64,000 nt of DNA from Mycobacterium paraterrae (GCF_022430545.2 NZ_CP092488.2:4030001-4094000), one strand, 5' to 3'; shown: positions 34,641 to 42,356, counted from the stretch's first letter. Translations and numbers: made by a program. The notes: generated from the sequence alone by a model not told the origin.

Positions 34641-34883
34641 TCAGTAGGCTGCCCGGCGCGGTACCGCGGCCACCACCCGCTGCCAACTCGTCGCGATAGT
34701 GCAGACGTCGCCGACCCTCGCAATAGCCGCCGCTTCGCAATGTCCGCACTCACATTCAGCCGGATGCGTAAGCAGTTCATCGATGACCCGCCGCACCAAC
34801 GCCATCGTGACCGGCTCACGCGCTCCTTGGGCAGCGTTGTAGCAATCGATCGCGATCAGGCTGTCGGCGTCCGCCATGCGCAT
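34641..34883 (-). CDS. small hypothetical protein with Cys cluster
   Basis: An 80-residue protein starting at ATG 34883 (34877 also possible; a GTG at 34928 would extend it). It has a helical first half (SLIAIDCYNAAQGAREPVTMALVRRVIDELL) and then the cluster ECECGHCEAA, three cysteines within five residues plus a His, which could bind metal. It ends before the DUF732 stop on the other strand. No family recognised; the reality of the gene rests on composition and the Cys cluster only. Confidence 0.55.
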   Translation of the reverse strand: MRMADADSLIAIDCYNAAQGAREPVTMALVRRVIDELLTHPAECECGHCEAAAIARVGDVCTIATSWQRVVAAVPRRAAY

Positions 34884-34972
34884 GGCCCCAGTATGCGAGC
34901 ATGACCGGCGCAAAAGCGGCTTCGACACCTGCCAACCTGCTGGCAGGCAGCTCGAAGCCGAACTCGCGCTGC

Positions 34973-35323
34973 TTACTTCGGCGCGGTCTTGCCGGCTTGT
35001 ACTGCCTCGTCGGAGATCGTTCCATTTATGTGAGTATCAGGGCCGGTTAAAGCCGAGCTGAACTTGAGCGCATCGACCAGTTCGGCTATTGCCTGCTCGC
35101 CTTTTCCGCCCACGACGGCTTCGGAGAAGCACGTCTCCAAATGGTTGTGCAACATCACGCGATTAGTTCGCTCCAGCGCGGACTGCGCCGCCGAAATCTG
35201 TTTCATCACGTCGACGCAATAGGCGTCCGTTTCAAGCATCCGGATGATGCCATCGAGGTGGCCACGCACTGTCTTGAGTCGATTGAGCGCGGAGCGCTTC
35301 TTGGCCGTCAACTCATCCGACAT
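34973..35323 (-). CDS. CsoR/RicR-family copper-sensing repressor
   Basis: A 116-residue DUF156 (metal-sensitive transcriptional repressor) protein, all helical. The start block is KKRSALNRLKTVRGHLDGIIRMLETDAYCVDVMKQ, and the metal site is readable: Cys in DAYCVDV, then His and Cys in MLHNHLETC, reproducing the C-H-C trio of CsoR (His four residues before the second Cys). This predicts Cu(I) sensing. The C-terminal 25 residues are an extra variable tail. ATG 35323 is preferred for its AGGGG ribosome binding site. Divergent from the Met/His-rich membrane protein, with a CsoR-type operator between them. Confidence 0.87.
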   Translation of the reverse strand: MSDELTAKKRSALNRLKTVRGHLDGIIRMLETDAYCVDVMKQISAAQSALERTNRVMLHNHLETCFSEAVVGGKGEQAIAELVDALKFSSALTGPDTHINGTISDEAVQAGKTAPK

Positions 35324-35378
35324 TGCCGTCCCCTTCCAGCGCGTACGGCGATGAACTGTGACAAGCTTAGCTGATCCC

Positions 35379-35397
35379 ACCCCACCCGGGGTGGGGT
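35379..35397. promoter_or_regulatory. CsoR-type operator
   Basis: ACCCCACCC, one central G, GGGTGGGGT: perfect 9-base arms. This G/C tract flanked by T and A is the appearance of CsoR/RicR operators in mycobacteria. It lies in the 113-base gap between the divergent csoR-like and copper-tail genes; a TAGCAT -10-like box for the rightward gene begins at its edge (35397-35402), so binding would block transcription. Confidence 0.75.
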
Positions 35398-35436
35398 AGC
35401 ATGGCTCCGTCACGTTCCCTCACAGGAGGTTCACCC

Positions 35437-35781
35437 ATGGCCGATACGACCGAACTCGCCCCGCCGACCGATGAGTCCGGCCCAGCGCCACACCGTCCAT
35501 CCCGGCTCAACCAAGCACTTGCCTGGGTGGGAATCGCGGCCGGCGGTCTGTTTGTCGTCGGCGCGATTTTCTTGGCCGGCTTCTTCTTGAACTACAGCGA
35601 GCACGCCCACATGCAAATGGGTCACGCTGCGATGGCTCACGATGGCAAGGACTGCTGTGCCGACATGAAGCACGGCGACATGAAGCACGACGACATGAAG
35701 CCTGGTGGCATGATGCAGCCCGGTGGCATGAAACCAGCCGGGATGGGCCCGGGGATGATGGGTCCGCAGTCGGGAAGCTAA
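35437..35781 (+). CDS. Met/His-rich single-pass membrane protein, probable copper-binding tail
   Basis: A 114-residue protein. A cytosolic Pro-rich N-terminus (about 25 residues) is followed by one membrane helix (ALAWVGIAAGGLFVVGAIFL, about 27-50). The rest is an extracytoplasmic tail of methionine/histidine motifs: HAHMQMGHAAMAHDG, DCCADMKHGDMKHDDMKP, then repeated GGM/PGM units to the end. Met- and His-rich tails of this kind chelate Cu(I)/Cu(II). The strong AGGAGGT at 35424-35430 fixes the start at ATG 35437. The divergent CsoR-type gene and shared operator predict copper induction. I know no named homologue. Confidence 0.82.
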   Translation: MADTTELAPPTDESGPAPHRPSRLNQALAWVGIAAGGLFVVGAIFLAGFFLNYSEHAHMQMGHAAMAHDGKDCCADMKHGDMKHDDMKPGGMMQPGGMKPAGMGPGMMGPQSGS

Positions 35782-36085
35782 ACCATTCGCTGCAACGACT
35801 TTCGCGAAAACAAACGGATGAGTCGAGCACCGGATCTCGCGGTCAGCGCGGGGTCCGGCGCTCTTCCCATTACCGGTAACAGTTGCCGCCGACGCTAAAA
35901 CTTCACTGCGAGGTCTTGGCGGGCTATGCGGCGAACACCCCAGAAGTAGGTGACAAAGGGCATGGTGCACCACAAGTGGCCGTCGCTGCACTCATTGACG
36001 CCCACCGTTGACGGACGCCAGCGTCAGGTGATCAAGAGTGCAAAGCTCACGTGCGCGCCGCGCGGCCGTGGCAGGATCTGCTTTC
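35782..36085. other. 304-base intergenic region without a recognisable gene
   Basis: Contains a short TTACCGGTAA palindrome near 35875 and scattered start codons, but no frame with protein-like composition and no RNA gene that I can see. Confidence 0.5.
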
Positions 36086-36316
36086 GTGACCAGCGAAGAA
36101 TCGTTCGACCCCGGCGATGGTGCGGCAGGTGAGACGGGCGAAACGCCGCCGGACGAGCCGTGGTGGCGCAAGCCGATTGTCTCGCTGACCGTTGCCGTAT
36201 TAGTGGCGTTCCTGCTGGGAATCACCATCTTTCTGCTCGCTGACCGCAATAGCGAACACAGCGGCACAACCCAGACACCGACCTCGCCGACAGCACCAGC
36301 AGTACCGAATCACTGA
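36086..36316 (+). CDS. small single-pass membrane protein
   Basis: A 76-residue protein from GTG 36086. An acidic, Gly/Pro-rich N-terminus (EESFDPGDGAAGETGETPPDEP) leads to WWRKPIVSLTVAVLVAFLLG, one clear membrane helix with basic residues on its inner side, then a polar Thr/Ser/Pro tail. The topology is N-in, C-out. An upstream in-frame start at 36038 would add a basic stretch of unlikely value. Family and function unknown. Confidence 0.6.
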   Translation: MTSEESFDPGDGAAGETGETPPDEPWWRKPIVSLTVAVLVAFLLGITIFLLADRNSEHSGTTQTPTSPTAPAVPNH

Positions 36317-36448
36317 GCACTTCTCGTTGCGGTAATTCGCGCGTCCCTCGTCGGCGACCTGGAGTCGGGAACTGCGACATTCTTGAGGCAGCCCTAACTG
36401 GGTACTCACCGTCGGACAGCATCCGATGGCCACAGATCGGGACGACAA

Positions 36449-36592
36449 ATGAGCACACCAGCAGAGGGCGCGGACGAAGCGGACGACGAGTTGCGCCGCA
36501 CCGCCGAGGACATCGACCAGGGCTCCGGAAACGAGCCCGAAGGACCAGATGACAACACGCCGGCGGGACCGCTTCCAAACGCCAACGCGTGA
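36449..36592 (+). CDS. very small acidic protein
   Basis: A 47-residue open frame starting MSTPAEGADEADDELRR and ending PLPNANA, with 14 acidic residues and no hydrophobic core, so it is probably disordered. It starts at ATG 36449 with only a weak GGGAC before it. Supported by composition typical of small mycobacterial acidic proteins and by the absence of a competing frame; no homologue known to me. Lies just before the tRNA cluster. Confidence 0.4.
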   Translation: MSTPAEGADEADDELRRTAEDIDQGSGNEPEGPDDNTPAGPLPNANA

Positions 36593-36670
36593 GGCGTCAC
36601 CTGGCTGGGTCGATCATTTGGCGCCGTGCCCAAATGTCACTCGCAAATGGGCTTCGACTCGCACAAACTC

Positions 36671-36745
36671 TGGTGCGCGATACTGGGATTGAACCAGTGA
36701 CCTCTTCCGTGTCAGGGAAGCGCTCTCCCGCTGAGCTAATCGCGC
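36671..36745 (-). tRNA. tRNA-Val (GAC)
   Basis: The acceptor stem GCGCGAT pairs with ATCGCGC, the D-arm carries AGCTC...GAG, the anticodon stem-loop is CTTCC-CTGACAC-GGAAG (anticodon GAC), and the T-arm is ACTGG-TTCAATC-CCAGT. The 3' CCA is encoded. Last of three minus-strand tRNAs in transcription order Gly-Cys-Val. Confidence 0.96.
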
Positions 36746-36758
36746 CGGGGAACAAATC

Positions 36759-36832
36759 TGGAGGTGGAGACGGGAATCGAACCCGTGTGCACGGCTTTGC
36801 AGGCCGTTGCCTCACCACTCGGCCACTCCACC
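36759..36832 (-). tRNA. tRNA-Cys (GCA)
   Basis: Acceptor stem GGTGGAG/CTCCACC, anticodon stem-loop ACGGC-CTGCAAA-GCCGT (anticodon GCA), T-arm with GGTTCGATTCC, discriminator base U as required for Cys, and an encoded CCA end. Middle gene of the cluster. Confidence 0.96.
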
Positions 36833-36859
36833 GCTGGATTGATGCCATGTGCACCTTCG

Positions 36860-36932
36860 AGCGGATGACGGGATTCGAACCCGCGACCCTCACCTTGGCA
36901 AGGTGATGCGCTACCAACTGCGCTACATCCGC
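36860..36932 (-). tRNA. tRNA-Gly (GCC)
   Basis: Acceptor stem GCGGATG/CATCCGC, anticodon stem-loop TCACC-TTGCCAA-GGTGA (anticodon GCC), T-arm CGGGTTCGAATCCCG, discriminator U. The CCA is not encoded, unlike its two neighbours. First gene transcribed of the minus-strand cluster. Confidence 0.95.
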
Positions 36933-37101
36933 GCGCCTCGGACGAGATCGTCGCCCGGTGCGAAGCACGACGATAGTCCACGTGAGCGCGACCGCACAAA
37001 TTCCTCAGTAACAATGGGCGCGCCGGGATTTAACCCCAGGCGGCGCGTTCTCCCGAGATGGCGTCTCGTGTTAACCTTCGACGTCGTTCGCCTCGGCACC
37101 C

Positions 37102-37173
37102 GGTCTCGTAGCTCAGTGGAAGAGCGCCCGCCTCACACGCGGGAGGTCGCTGGTTCGAACCCAGCCGGGACCA
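37102..37173 (+). tRNA. tRNA-Val (CAC)
   Basis: Acceptor stem GGTCTCG/CGGGACC with one G-U pair, D-arm TAGCTCAGTGGAAGAG, anticodon stem-loop CCCGC-CTCACAC-GCGGG (anticodon CAC), T-arm CTGG-TTCGAAC-CCAG, discriminator A. CCA not encoded. Divergent from the Gly-Cys-Val group; the 169 bases between hold both promoters. Confidence 0.95.
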
Positions 37174-37380
37174 CCCTTCGGCCAGCCGCTCGGTTTCCCA
37201 ATGTCGGCAAGTGCGGACACCGAGACCGGTACGTTGAATATCGGCCACGTAGAAAACGGTGGGATTCGCACAGATCTCCGTCCGCAACAACGGCGATCTG
37301 GATAACCGAAGCATGAAGGTGGCACAGGTGGACGGTCCTGGGGGTATCGGTCGTCGAGCGACTCAGGTCAGCGCCGGTTG

Positions 37381-39891
37381 GTGAATCGAATGCGCGATCA
37401 GGTTGAAGAACTTCGGGTGGCTCGGGACCAGATAGAGCAGCTCGTGCGGGTGATCGTCGAGATCGGTTCCGACCTCGATTTGCGCGGCACGTTGCATCGA
37501 ATCGTGCACGCCGCGATGGACCTGACCGATGCCCGCTTCGGCGCGCTCGGCATACGGGGCGCCGAGGGTGCTTTCGCCTCGTTCGTGACATCGGGCATTG
37601 CCGACGACACCGCCCGCCGGCTCGGCTATCTCCCAGTGGGGGACGGGTTGCGCATCGCCGACTTGAGCGCTGACCCGCTCGCGGGGGCGCTCGACGTGGG
37701 CGCGCTGCCGTTCCGAGCGCTGCTCGCGATGCCGATCAGGGTCCGGTCCGCCGACTTCGGCAACCTCTACCTCGCCGACGACCGGCCGGGACGCCTATTC
37801 ACCGACGCGCAGGATCGCGCCGTGCGGGCGTTGGCGTCGGCCGCCGCCGTGGCGATCGACAACGCTCGGCTGTTCGAGCGGGAACGCGAAACGGCGAAGT
37901 GGACGACGGCAAGCCGTGAGATCACGTCCGCGCTCCTGTCCGGAGACCCGCAGACGGCGCCGCTTCAACTCATCGTCGACCGTGTACTCGAACTGGCCGA
38001 GGCCGAGCAGGCAATCCTGTTGGTACCCAGCGATTCTGACGTGGCCGCCGCCGACAACGACACCCTCGTCGTTGCCGCGACCGCGGGCAGATATACCTCC
38101 GAGGTGATCGGCCAGCAGGTTCCGATGGATCGCTCAACCACGGGAGGCGTTGCGCGCCGGGGCATTCCGTTGATCACCGACTCTTTCCAGTATCCGATCG
38201 AAGGTTTCACCGATGCCGGTGAACGACCGGCGATCGTCATACCGCTGATCGCCGACGATGCGGCGCTCGGCGTCATCGCTGTGGCCCGAAATCCACAGCA
38301 ACAGGCGTTCAGCAACGACTATCTCGAGTTGGTCAGCGACTTCGCTCGGCACGCTGCACTTGCGTTGGCACTGGCCGCGGGCCGCGAACACGCACTCAAC
38401 CGACAGCTTGCTCAGGCCGATACAGTCGACGACGCGCTGCAGGTCGCCACCGAGGAATTACGTCGATTATGGCGGGCCCGGCGCGTCCTGGCCGTCACGT
38501 TCCCGTCTCACGCGGTCGGAAACGGGCATGGCACACCAGATTTGATCTCGGTCGGTGAAGACGCGCAGTGGCACGACCTACCAGAGCAGCTCCAGCAGAT
38601 TCTGCGCGCTCTGCCCGACGGCGATCTGCTGACGCCCCACACGTCAGAATCCGGAGCCGCCGGCATCGCGTTGCAGCACCCCGAGGGTGTGCTGGTCGTC
38701 TGGATCGATCTGGCCGAAAAGCGTCCCTTCACCCTCGAGGACCAGACGTTGCTCACGATGCTGGCGGCCCGCCTTGGGCAGGGCCTGCAGCGCGTGCATC
38801 AGGTCGACCAGCAGCGTGAAACCGCTCTGGCTCTGCAGCACGCCATCCTGGGGCCGGCTGATCTTCCCTCCGGCTTCGCCGTGCGCTATCAAGCCGCCAG
38901 TCGTCCCCTGCAGGTGGGCGGAGACTGGTACGACATCGTCGATCTCGAGGACGGACGCATCGGGTTGATTGTGGGCGACTGCGTCGGACACGGTCTCGCC
39001 GCGGCGACCGTGATGGGCCAGCTGCGCAGCGCCTGCCGCGCGCTATTGCTCGAACGACCCAGTCCGCGACTCGCTCTTGCCGGCCTGGACCGTTTCGCGG
39101 CGCGGCTGCCCGGCGCCCGGTGCGGCACCGCGGTGTGCGCTGTGCTGCACTCGGAGACTGGCGAGCTGGTGTATTCCAGCGCCGGGCATCCACCGCCGAT
39201 CGTGATGCACGCCGACGGCACGACGCACACCCTCGAGGACGGCCGCACGATTCCGTTGGGTGTGCGCCCCAATCGGGCCCGCCCGGAAGCGCGCATCGTC
39301 CTGCCGGCGCGTTCGACGCTGCTGTTGTATACCGATGGCTTGGTCGAGCGCCGGCGCAGCCCGGTGGATGCCGGAATCGACCAAGTGTGTGCCCTGCTCG
39401 AGGATGGCCGCGACACCGACATGGAGCTACTGGCAAGCCAGGTGATGTCACGCCTCACGCCCAGCGGCGGCTATCAAGACGACGTTGCACTCTTGCTCTA
39501 CCGCCATCCCGCGCCGTTGAAGGTCGAGTTTGCGGCCCACCCGGAACGTCTCTCTGAAGTGCGAAATACTTTGCGCGCCTGGCTGATTCGGGCGGAGGTG
39601 GTGCCGGATCAAATTCACGCCATCCTTGTTGCGGCCGGGGAAGCGGTCACCAACGCGATCGAGCACGGCCACCGGGACAACCCCGGCGAGATGATCAGCA
39701 TGCTGGCTGTCGCGAGCGCGGACGAAGTGAGCGTGACCGTTGCCGACAGCGGTTCATGGAAGCCGCCGCGTCCGGTAGGTGCCGAGCATCGAGGGCGAGG
39801 CATCGCGCTGATGCGGTCGCTCATGCTCGATGTGACAATCGATTCCGACTCGGCCGGAACCACGGCGCGGATGACTGCGAGGACGAGCTGA
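37381..39891 (+). CDS. GAF-GAF-SpoIIE phosphatase-HATPase stress signalling protein
   Basis: An ~836-residue partner-switching regulator. A GAF domain at about 20-165 starts IGSDLDLRGTLHRIVHAAMDL, like the GAF of DevS-type sensors. A second GAF lies at about 190-335, with a degenerate GAF-like region to about 480. The PP2C/SpoIIE phosphatase at about 490-705 has metal-ligand motifs GGDWYD, VGDCVGHG and YQDDVALLL. The C-terminal RsbW-like ATPase/kinase at about 715-836 has the N-box EAVTNAIEHGH. It would dephosphorylate and rephosphorylate STAS proteins controlling a sigma factor. The start is uncertain (TTG 37378, GTG 37381, ATG 37390). Its TGA overlaps the ATG of a STAS gene. Confidence 0.88.
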   Translation: MNRMRDQVEELRVARDQIEQLVRVIVEIGSDLDLRGTLHRIVHAAMDLTDARFGALGIRGAEGAFASFVTSGIADDTARRLGYLPVGDGLRIADLSADPLAGALDVGALPFRALLAMPIRVRSADFGNLYLADDRPGRLFTDAQDRAVRALASAAAVAIDNARLFERERETAKWTTASREITSALLSGDPQTAPLQLIVDRVLELAEAEQAILLVPSDSDVAAADNDTLVVAATAGRYTSEVIGQQVPMDRSTTGGVARRGIPLITDSFQYPIEGFTDAGERPAIVIPLIADDAALGVIAVARNPQQQAFSNDYLELVSDFARHAALALALAAGREHALNRQLAQADTVDDALQVATEELRRLWRARRVLAVTFPSHAVGNGHGTPDLISVGEDAQWHDLPEQLQQILRALPDGDLLTPHTSESGAAGIALQHPEGVLVVWIDLAEKRPFTLEDQTLLTMLAARLGQGLQRVHQVDQQRETALALQHAILGPADLPSGFAVRYQAASRPLQVGGDWYDIVDLEDGRIGLIVGDCVGHGLAAATVMGQLRSACRALLLERPSPRLALAGLDRFAARLPGARCGTAVCAVLHSETGELVYSSAGHPPPIVMHADGTTHTLEDGRTIPLGVRPNRARPEARIVLPARSTLLLYTDGLVERRRSPVDAGIDQVCALLEDGRDTDMELLASQVMSRLTPSGGYQDDVALLLYRHPAPLKVEFAAHPERLSEVRNTLRAWLIRAEVVPDQIHAILVAAGEAVTNAIEHGHRDNPGEMISMLAVASADEVSVTVADSGSWKPPRPVGAEHRGRGIALMRSLMLDVTIDSDSAGTTARMTARTS

Positions 39892-40205
39892 TGGCTACAG
39901 CGCTGAGTTTGGACACGTCCCGAACCGGGGGTGGGGACCTCGTGTTGACGGCGATCGGCGAGCTCGACCTCAGCAACATCGAGTCCTTCACTCAAGCCCT
40001 CGCCGCGGATGTGGCCGAGGCTTCCGGGCGCGATGAGATGCTGACGGTCGACCTGCGCGGCATCGACTATCTGGACAGCACGGCCGTCAACGCTCTGTTC
40101 GCCCACGCTGAACGCATCATCGTCCTCGCCAACCCGTTCCTGGTTCGCGTGTTCGACATCAGTGGTCTCACCGAATTGGCGACGGTGAAATCGACGTCAT
40201 CGTAG
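39891..40205 (+). CDS. STAS-domain anti-anti-sigma factor
   Basis: A 104-residue single STAS domain. LVLTAIGELDLSNIESFTQAL is the first strand-helix, and the phosphorylation loop reads VDLRGIDYLDSTAVNAL with Ser/Thr at the normal site (D-S-T). The ATG at 39891 overlaps the TGA of the phosphatase/kinase gene, so the two are translationally coupled. The obvious reading is that this is its substrate: dephosphorylated STAS would titrate an RsbW-type anti-sigma kinase and free a SigF-like factor. In M. tuberculosis Rv1364c fuses comparable domains in one protein. Confidence 0.87.
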   Translation: MATALSLDTSRTGGGDLVLTAIGELDLSNIESFTQALAADVAEASGRDEMLTVDLRGIDYLDSTAVNALFAHAERIIVLANPFLVRVFDISGLTELATVKSTSS

Positions 40206-40243
40206 GTCGAAAGCCGACGTATCGAGGGGCCCGTCGGGTCCGC

Positions 40244-40267
40244 GTTTAGGTCCCCCTCCCACGGGTA
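40244..40267 (+). promoter_or_regulatory. SigF-type promoter
   Basis: GTTT at 40244-40247, 15 bases, GGGTA at 40263-40267: an exact match to the SigF core elements. It drives the 77-residue gene starting 41 bases downstream and lies just after the phosphatase-STAS pair predicted to control a SigF-type factor. Confidence 0.7.
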
Positions 40268-40307
40268 GGACTGCCTAGTCCGAACTTCGCAATCATTGGG
40301 GGGAATC

Positions 40308-40541
40308 ATGGCAACAGGGGAAACCGGATTTACTGACGTCGAGTTCGATCTCGTCTCGGTGCAGTATCACGCACTGAAGGCCGGGCATGACTACGGGCAG
40401 TACGTGCGCGATGCGAAAAACGCCGGCTTGGACGACGTCGCTTCGTTTTTCGTAGAGGTCATGCAGCAGGACTCGAAGCGTGCCCAACGCTGCCACGAGT
40501 TGCTGCAGCAGGTGCAGTCGGCTGTTCCGTCGCCGTCGTAG
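40308..40541 (+). CDS. small helical protein behind a SigF promoter
   Basis: A 77-residue protein starting at ATG 40308 with GGGGGGAA as ribosome binding site. It has an extended start (ATGETGFTDVEFDL) and then two long helices: VSVQYHALKAGHDYGQYVRDAK and VASFFVEVMQQDSKRAQRCHELLQQV. It is probably a helical hairpin or dimer. Regularly placed His, Asp and Glu residues recall metal-binding four-helix proteins, but this is only suggestive. Not a named family I know. Part of the stress region by promoter and neighbours. Confidence 0.72.
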   Translation: MATGETGFTDVEFDLVSVQYHALKAGHDYGQYVRDAKNAGLDDVASFFVEVMQQDSKRAQRCHELLQQVQSAVPSPS

Positions 40542-40726
40542 GCATCGGGTGCGTGTGTCAAGGGGCCGGTGTATGCCGCCCTTTGCTCTGCGCCTTCGGG
40601 GACAGCCTCACAGCGCTAGCTAAGCCCGCACAAAAGGGCGGGGCGTAACGTCGGTGAAACCCGGGGGCCAAGTCAGCAAAGCGAATGATTGGTCGGGGCT
40701 TGTCAGGGAGAGGCAGAAGGAGACCA

Positions 40727-41188
40727 GTGGTTAAGCACGGGATTGTGGTGGGCGTGGCGGCCGCGGCCACCATCGTGGCAGGGCTGGCCGGCTGTTCGGG
40801 TAGCAAGTCCAGCGACGGCGGGACGAGCAGTAGCGCATCGGCACCGGCCGGCAACAAGGTGACTATCGATGGGCAGCCCCAAACAGTGGCCGGCGCCATC
40901 AGCTGCACGCAAGTCAACGGCAATACCAGCATCGGTTTCGGCGATCCGACCAGCGGCGTCGGAGCTGTGGTGACAAATGCTGAACCGCCCGTCGTCCAGG
41001 CGGTCGGCTTGGGCAACCTAACCGGCGTCACCCTCGGCTACTCGGCGGGGGCGCCGAATCAGGCCACCGCTCAAGCCACCAAGAACGGAAATTCTTACGT
41101 CATCAAAGGCACTGCGACGGGTGCCGATCCAGCGAACCCGGAACAGCCGGTCAGCAAGCCATTCGAGATGGATGTGACTTGTCCCTAG
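40727..41188 (+). CDS. LpqH-like 19-kDa family lipoprotein
   Basis: A 153-residue lipoprotein. The signal peptide is followed by the lipobox LAGC (Cys23) and a Ser/Thr/Gly-rich linker that in LpqH is O-glycosylated. The mature domain has the LpqH landmarks: KVTIDGQPQTVAGAISCTQV, VQAVGLGNLTGVTLGYSAG, SYVIKGTATGADPANPEQP and FEMDVTCP, with two cysteines for a disulphide. GTG 40727 is fixed by GAAGGAGA just upstream. LpqH is a surface TLR2 ligand in pathogenic mycobacteria; this is a family member, not necessarily the orthologue. Confidence 0.9.
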   Translation: MVKHGIVVGVAAAATIVAGLAGCSGSKSSDGGTSSSASAPAGNKVTIDGQPQTVAGAISCTQVNGNTSIGFGDPTSGVGAVVTNAEPPVVQAVGLGNLTGVTLGYSAGAPNQATAQATKNGNSYVIKGTATGADPANPEQPVSKPFEMDVTCP

Positions 41189-41253
41189 GACGCCGTCGCG
41201 ATCGACGCAGCAAGCATGTCATTGCTTTTCAAGCTCGGAAGGATCTGACAGGT

Positions 41254-42303
41254 ATGTATGTGAAGCGCGTGGCGGGCGCAGCGTTCGTTGCTGCCCTCAG
41301 CGTCTCGGGACTCACTCTCGGGACCGGTCTGGCCGGCGCAACGCCGTTTCCGGCGGACCCGATGTGCATCCAGTGCGGACCGTTCGCTGATGCTCCTGGC
41401 CCTGGGGGACCCGGTGGACCCGGTGGTCCCGGGCCTGGCCCCGGTGGTCCAGGTGGACCTGGTGGCGGCGGAGGTCACGGGCCCGGCGGTCCCGGTGGTC
41501 CGGGCGGTCCCGGACCCGGTGGCCCTGGCGGCCCCGGTGGTCCGGGTGGTCCCGGCCCTGGTGGTCCAGGTGGACCTGGTGGCGGAGGTCACGGCCCCGG
41601 TGGTCCGGGTGGTCCCGGCCCGGGTGGTCCAGGTGGTCCGGGTGGCCCTCACGGCCCCGGTGGTCCTGGTGGGCCTAACGGCCCGGGTGGTCCTGGTGGG
41701 CCTAATGGGCCCGGCCCAGGTGGCCCCGGTGGCCCGGGCGGATTCGGCCCCGGTGGTCCCGGACCGAATGGCCCCGGTGGTCCGGGTGGTCCCGGTGGTC
41801 CGGGCGGATTCGGGCCCGGTGGTCCAGGTGGTCCCGGCGGCCCGGGCGGATTCGGCCCGGCTGGGCCCGGTGGTCCTGGCCCGAATGGCCCCGGTGGTCC
41901 CGGTAGCCCAGGTGGACCGCTGCCTCCGTATGTCCAGCGAGGGCACTTCGACCGGGGCGGCCCGCAATGGGGCGGCCCACGAGATGCACCGCACGGATTC
42001 AGCGCGCCCGGTTACGGAGCGCCGCCTCCACCGCCGCTGCGCGGATTCGGTTGGAACGACGGACCTCCGCCGGGCGTACCGCCGCTGAACTGGGACGGGC
42101 CGCCTCCTCCTGGTGGGTGGAATGGACCGCCGCCTCCCGGAGGCTGGAACCGCCCGTGGGTCGGTCCGCCGCGTGACATCGGTTGGGGGCAGCGGTTCTA
42201 CGGACCGTTCAACTACAACGGCTACAACGCGATCCCGGTGTTCAACCCGGTGTTCGGCGGTTGGGGCTTCTGGTTCTTCGGCGTCTGGATTCCGCTGTAC
42301 TGA
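41254..42303 (+). CDS. secreted Gly/Pro-repeat protein
   Basis: A 349-residue exported protein. The signal peptide is VKRVAGAAFVAALSVSGLTL with cleavage after AGA. The mature start ATPFPADPMCIQCGPFADAPG has two cysteines. About residues 49-225 are almost pure G-G-P / G-P-G repeats with occasional N, H or F. Then comes a Pro/Trp/Asn-rich zone (GPPPPGGWNGPP), and the C-terminus is hydrophobic and aromatic (PVFGGWGFWFFGVWIPLY), ending one codon before the stop. The repeats resemble collagen-like or polyproline/polyglycine-II structures. ATG 41254 has AAGGA upstream. Function unknown; surface exposure is likely. Confidence 0.85.
   Translation: MYVKRVAGAAFVAALSVSGLTLGTGLAGATPFPADPMCIQCGPFADAPGPGGPGGPGGPGPGPGGPGGPGGGGGHGPGGPGGPGGPGPGGPGGPGGPGGPGPGGPGGPGGGGHGPGGPGGPGPGGPGGPGGPHGPGGPGGPNGPGGPGGPNGPGPGGPGGPGGFGPGGPGPNGPGGPGGPGGPGGFGPGGPGGPGGPGGFGPAGPGGPGPNGPGGPGSPGGPLPPYVQRGHFDRGGPQWGGPRDAPHGFSAPGYGAPPPPPLRGFGWNDGPPPGVPPLNWDGPPPPGGWNGPPPPGGWNRPWVGPPRDIGWGQRFYGPFNYNGYNAIPVFNPVFGGWGFWFFGVWIPLY
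41398..41915 (+). repeat. degenerate 9-bp-based Gly/Pro coding repeat
   Basis: About 520 bases built from GGTCCxGGT / GGCCCxGGT units with third-base variation, encoding the G-G-P array of the secreted protein. Codon variation between GGT, GGC, CCC and CCG indicates age and selection on the protein rather than a recent DNA expansion. Likely to vary in length between strains. Confidence 0.8.
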
Positions 42304-42312
42304 TCCGCTGTC

Positions 42313-42356
42313 ATCGACCTCCCGCTACCGTCACAGTGCGGCGGCGGGAGGTCGAT
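42313..42356 (+). terminator. hairpin terminator after the Gly/Pro-repeat gene
   Basis: ATCGACCTCCCGC (42313-42325) pairs exactly with GCGGGAGGTCGAT (42344-42356) over 13 bases with an 18-base loop. It starts 10 bases after the stop codon. There is no U-tract, which is normal for mycobacterial intrinsic terminators. Confidence 0.65.

Noticed and set aside
36393..36404. A further SigF promoter (GGGTA at 36400) before the 47-residue gene
   Set aside because: No GTTT at the required distance upstream; the bases there read TCTT.
36600..37180. Integrated element at the tRNA cluster
   Set aside because: No integrase, no duplicated tRNA 3' end and no phage-like genes on either side.
41398..41915. 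CRISPR array or DNA satellite
   Set aside because: The periodicity is 3-9 bases and coding, with no spacers; it encodes Gly/Pro repeats after a signal peptide.
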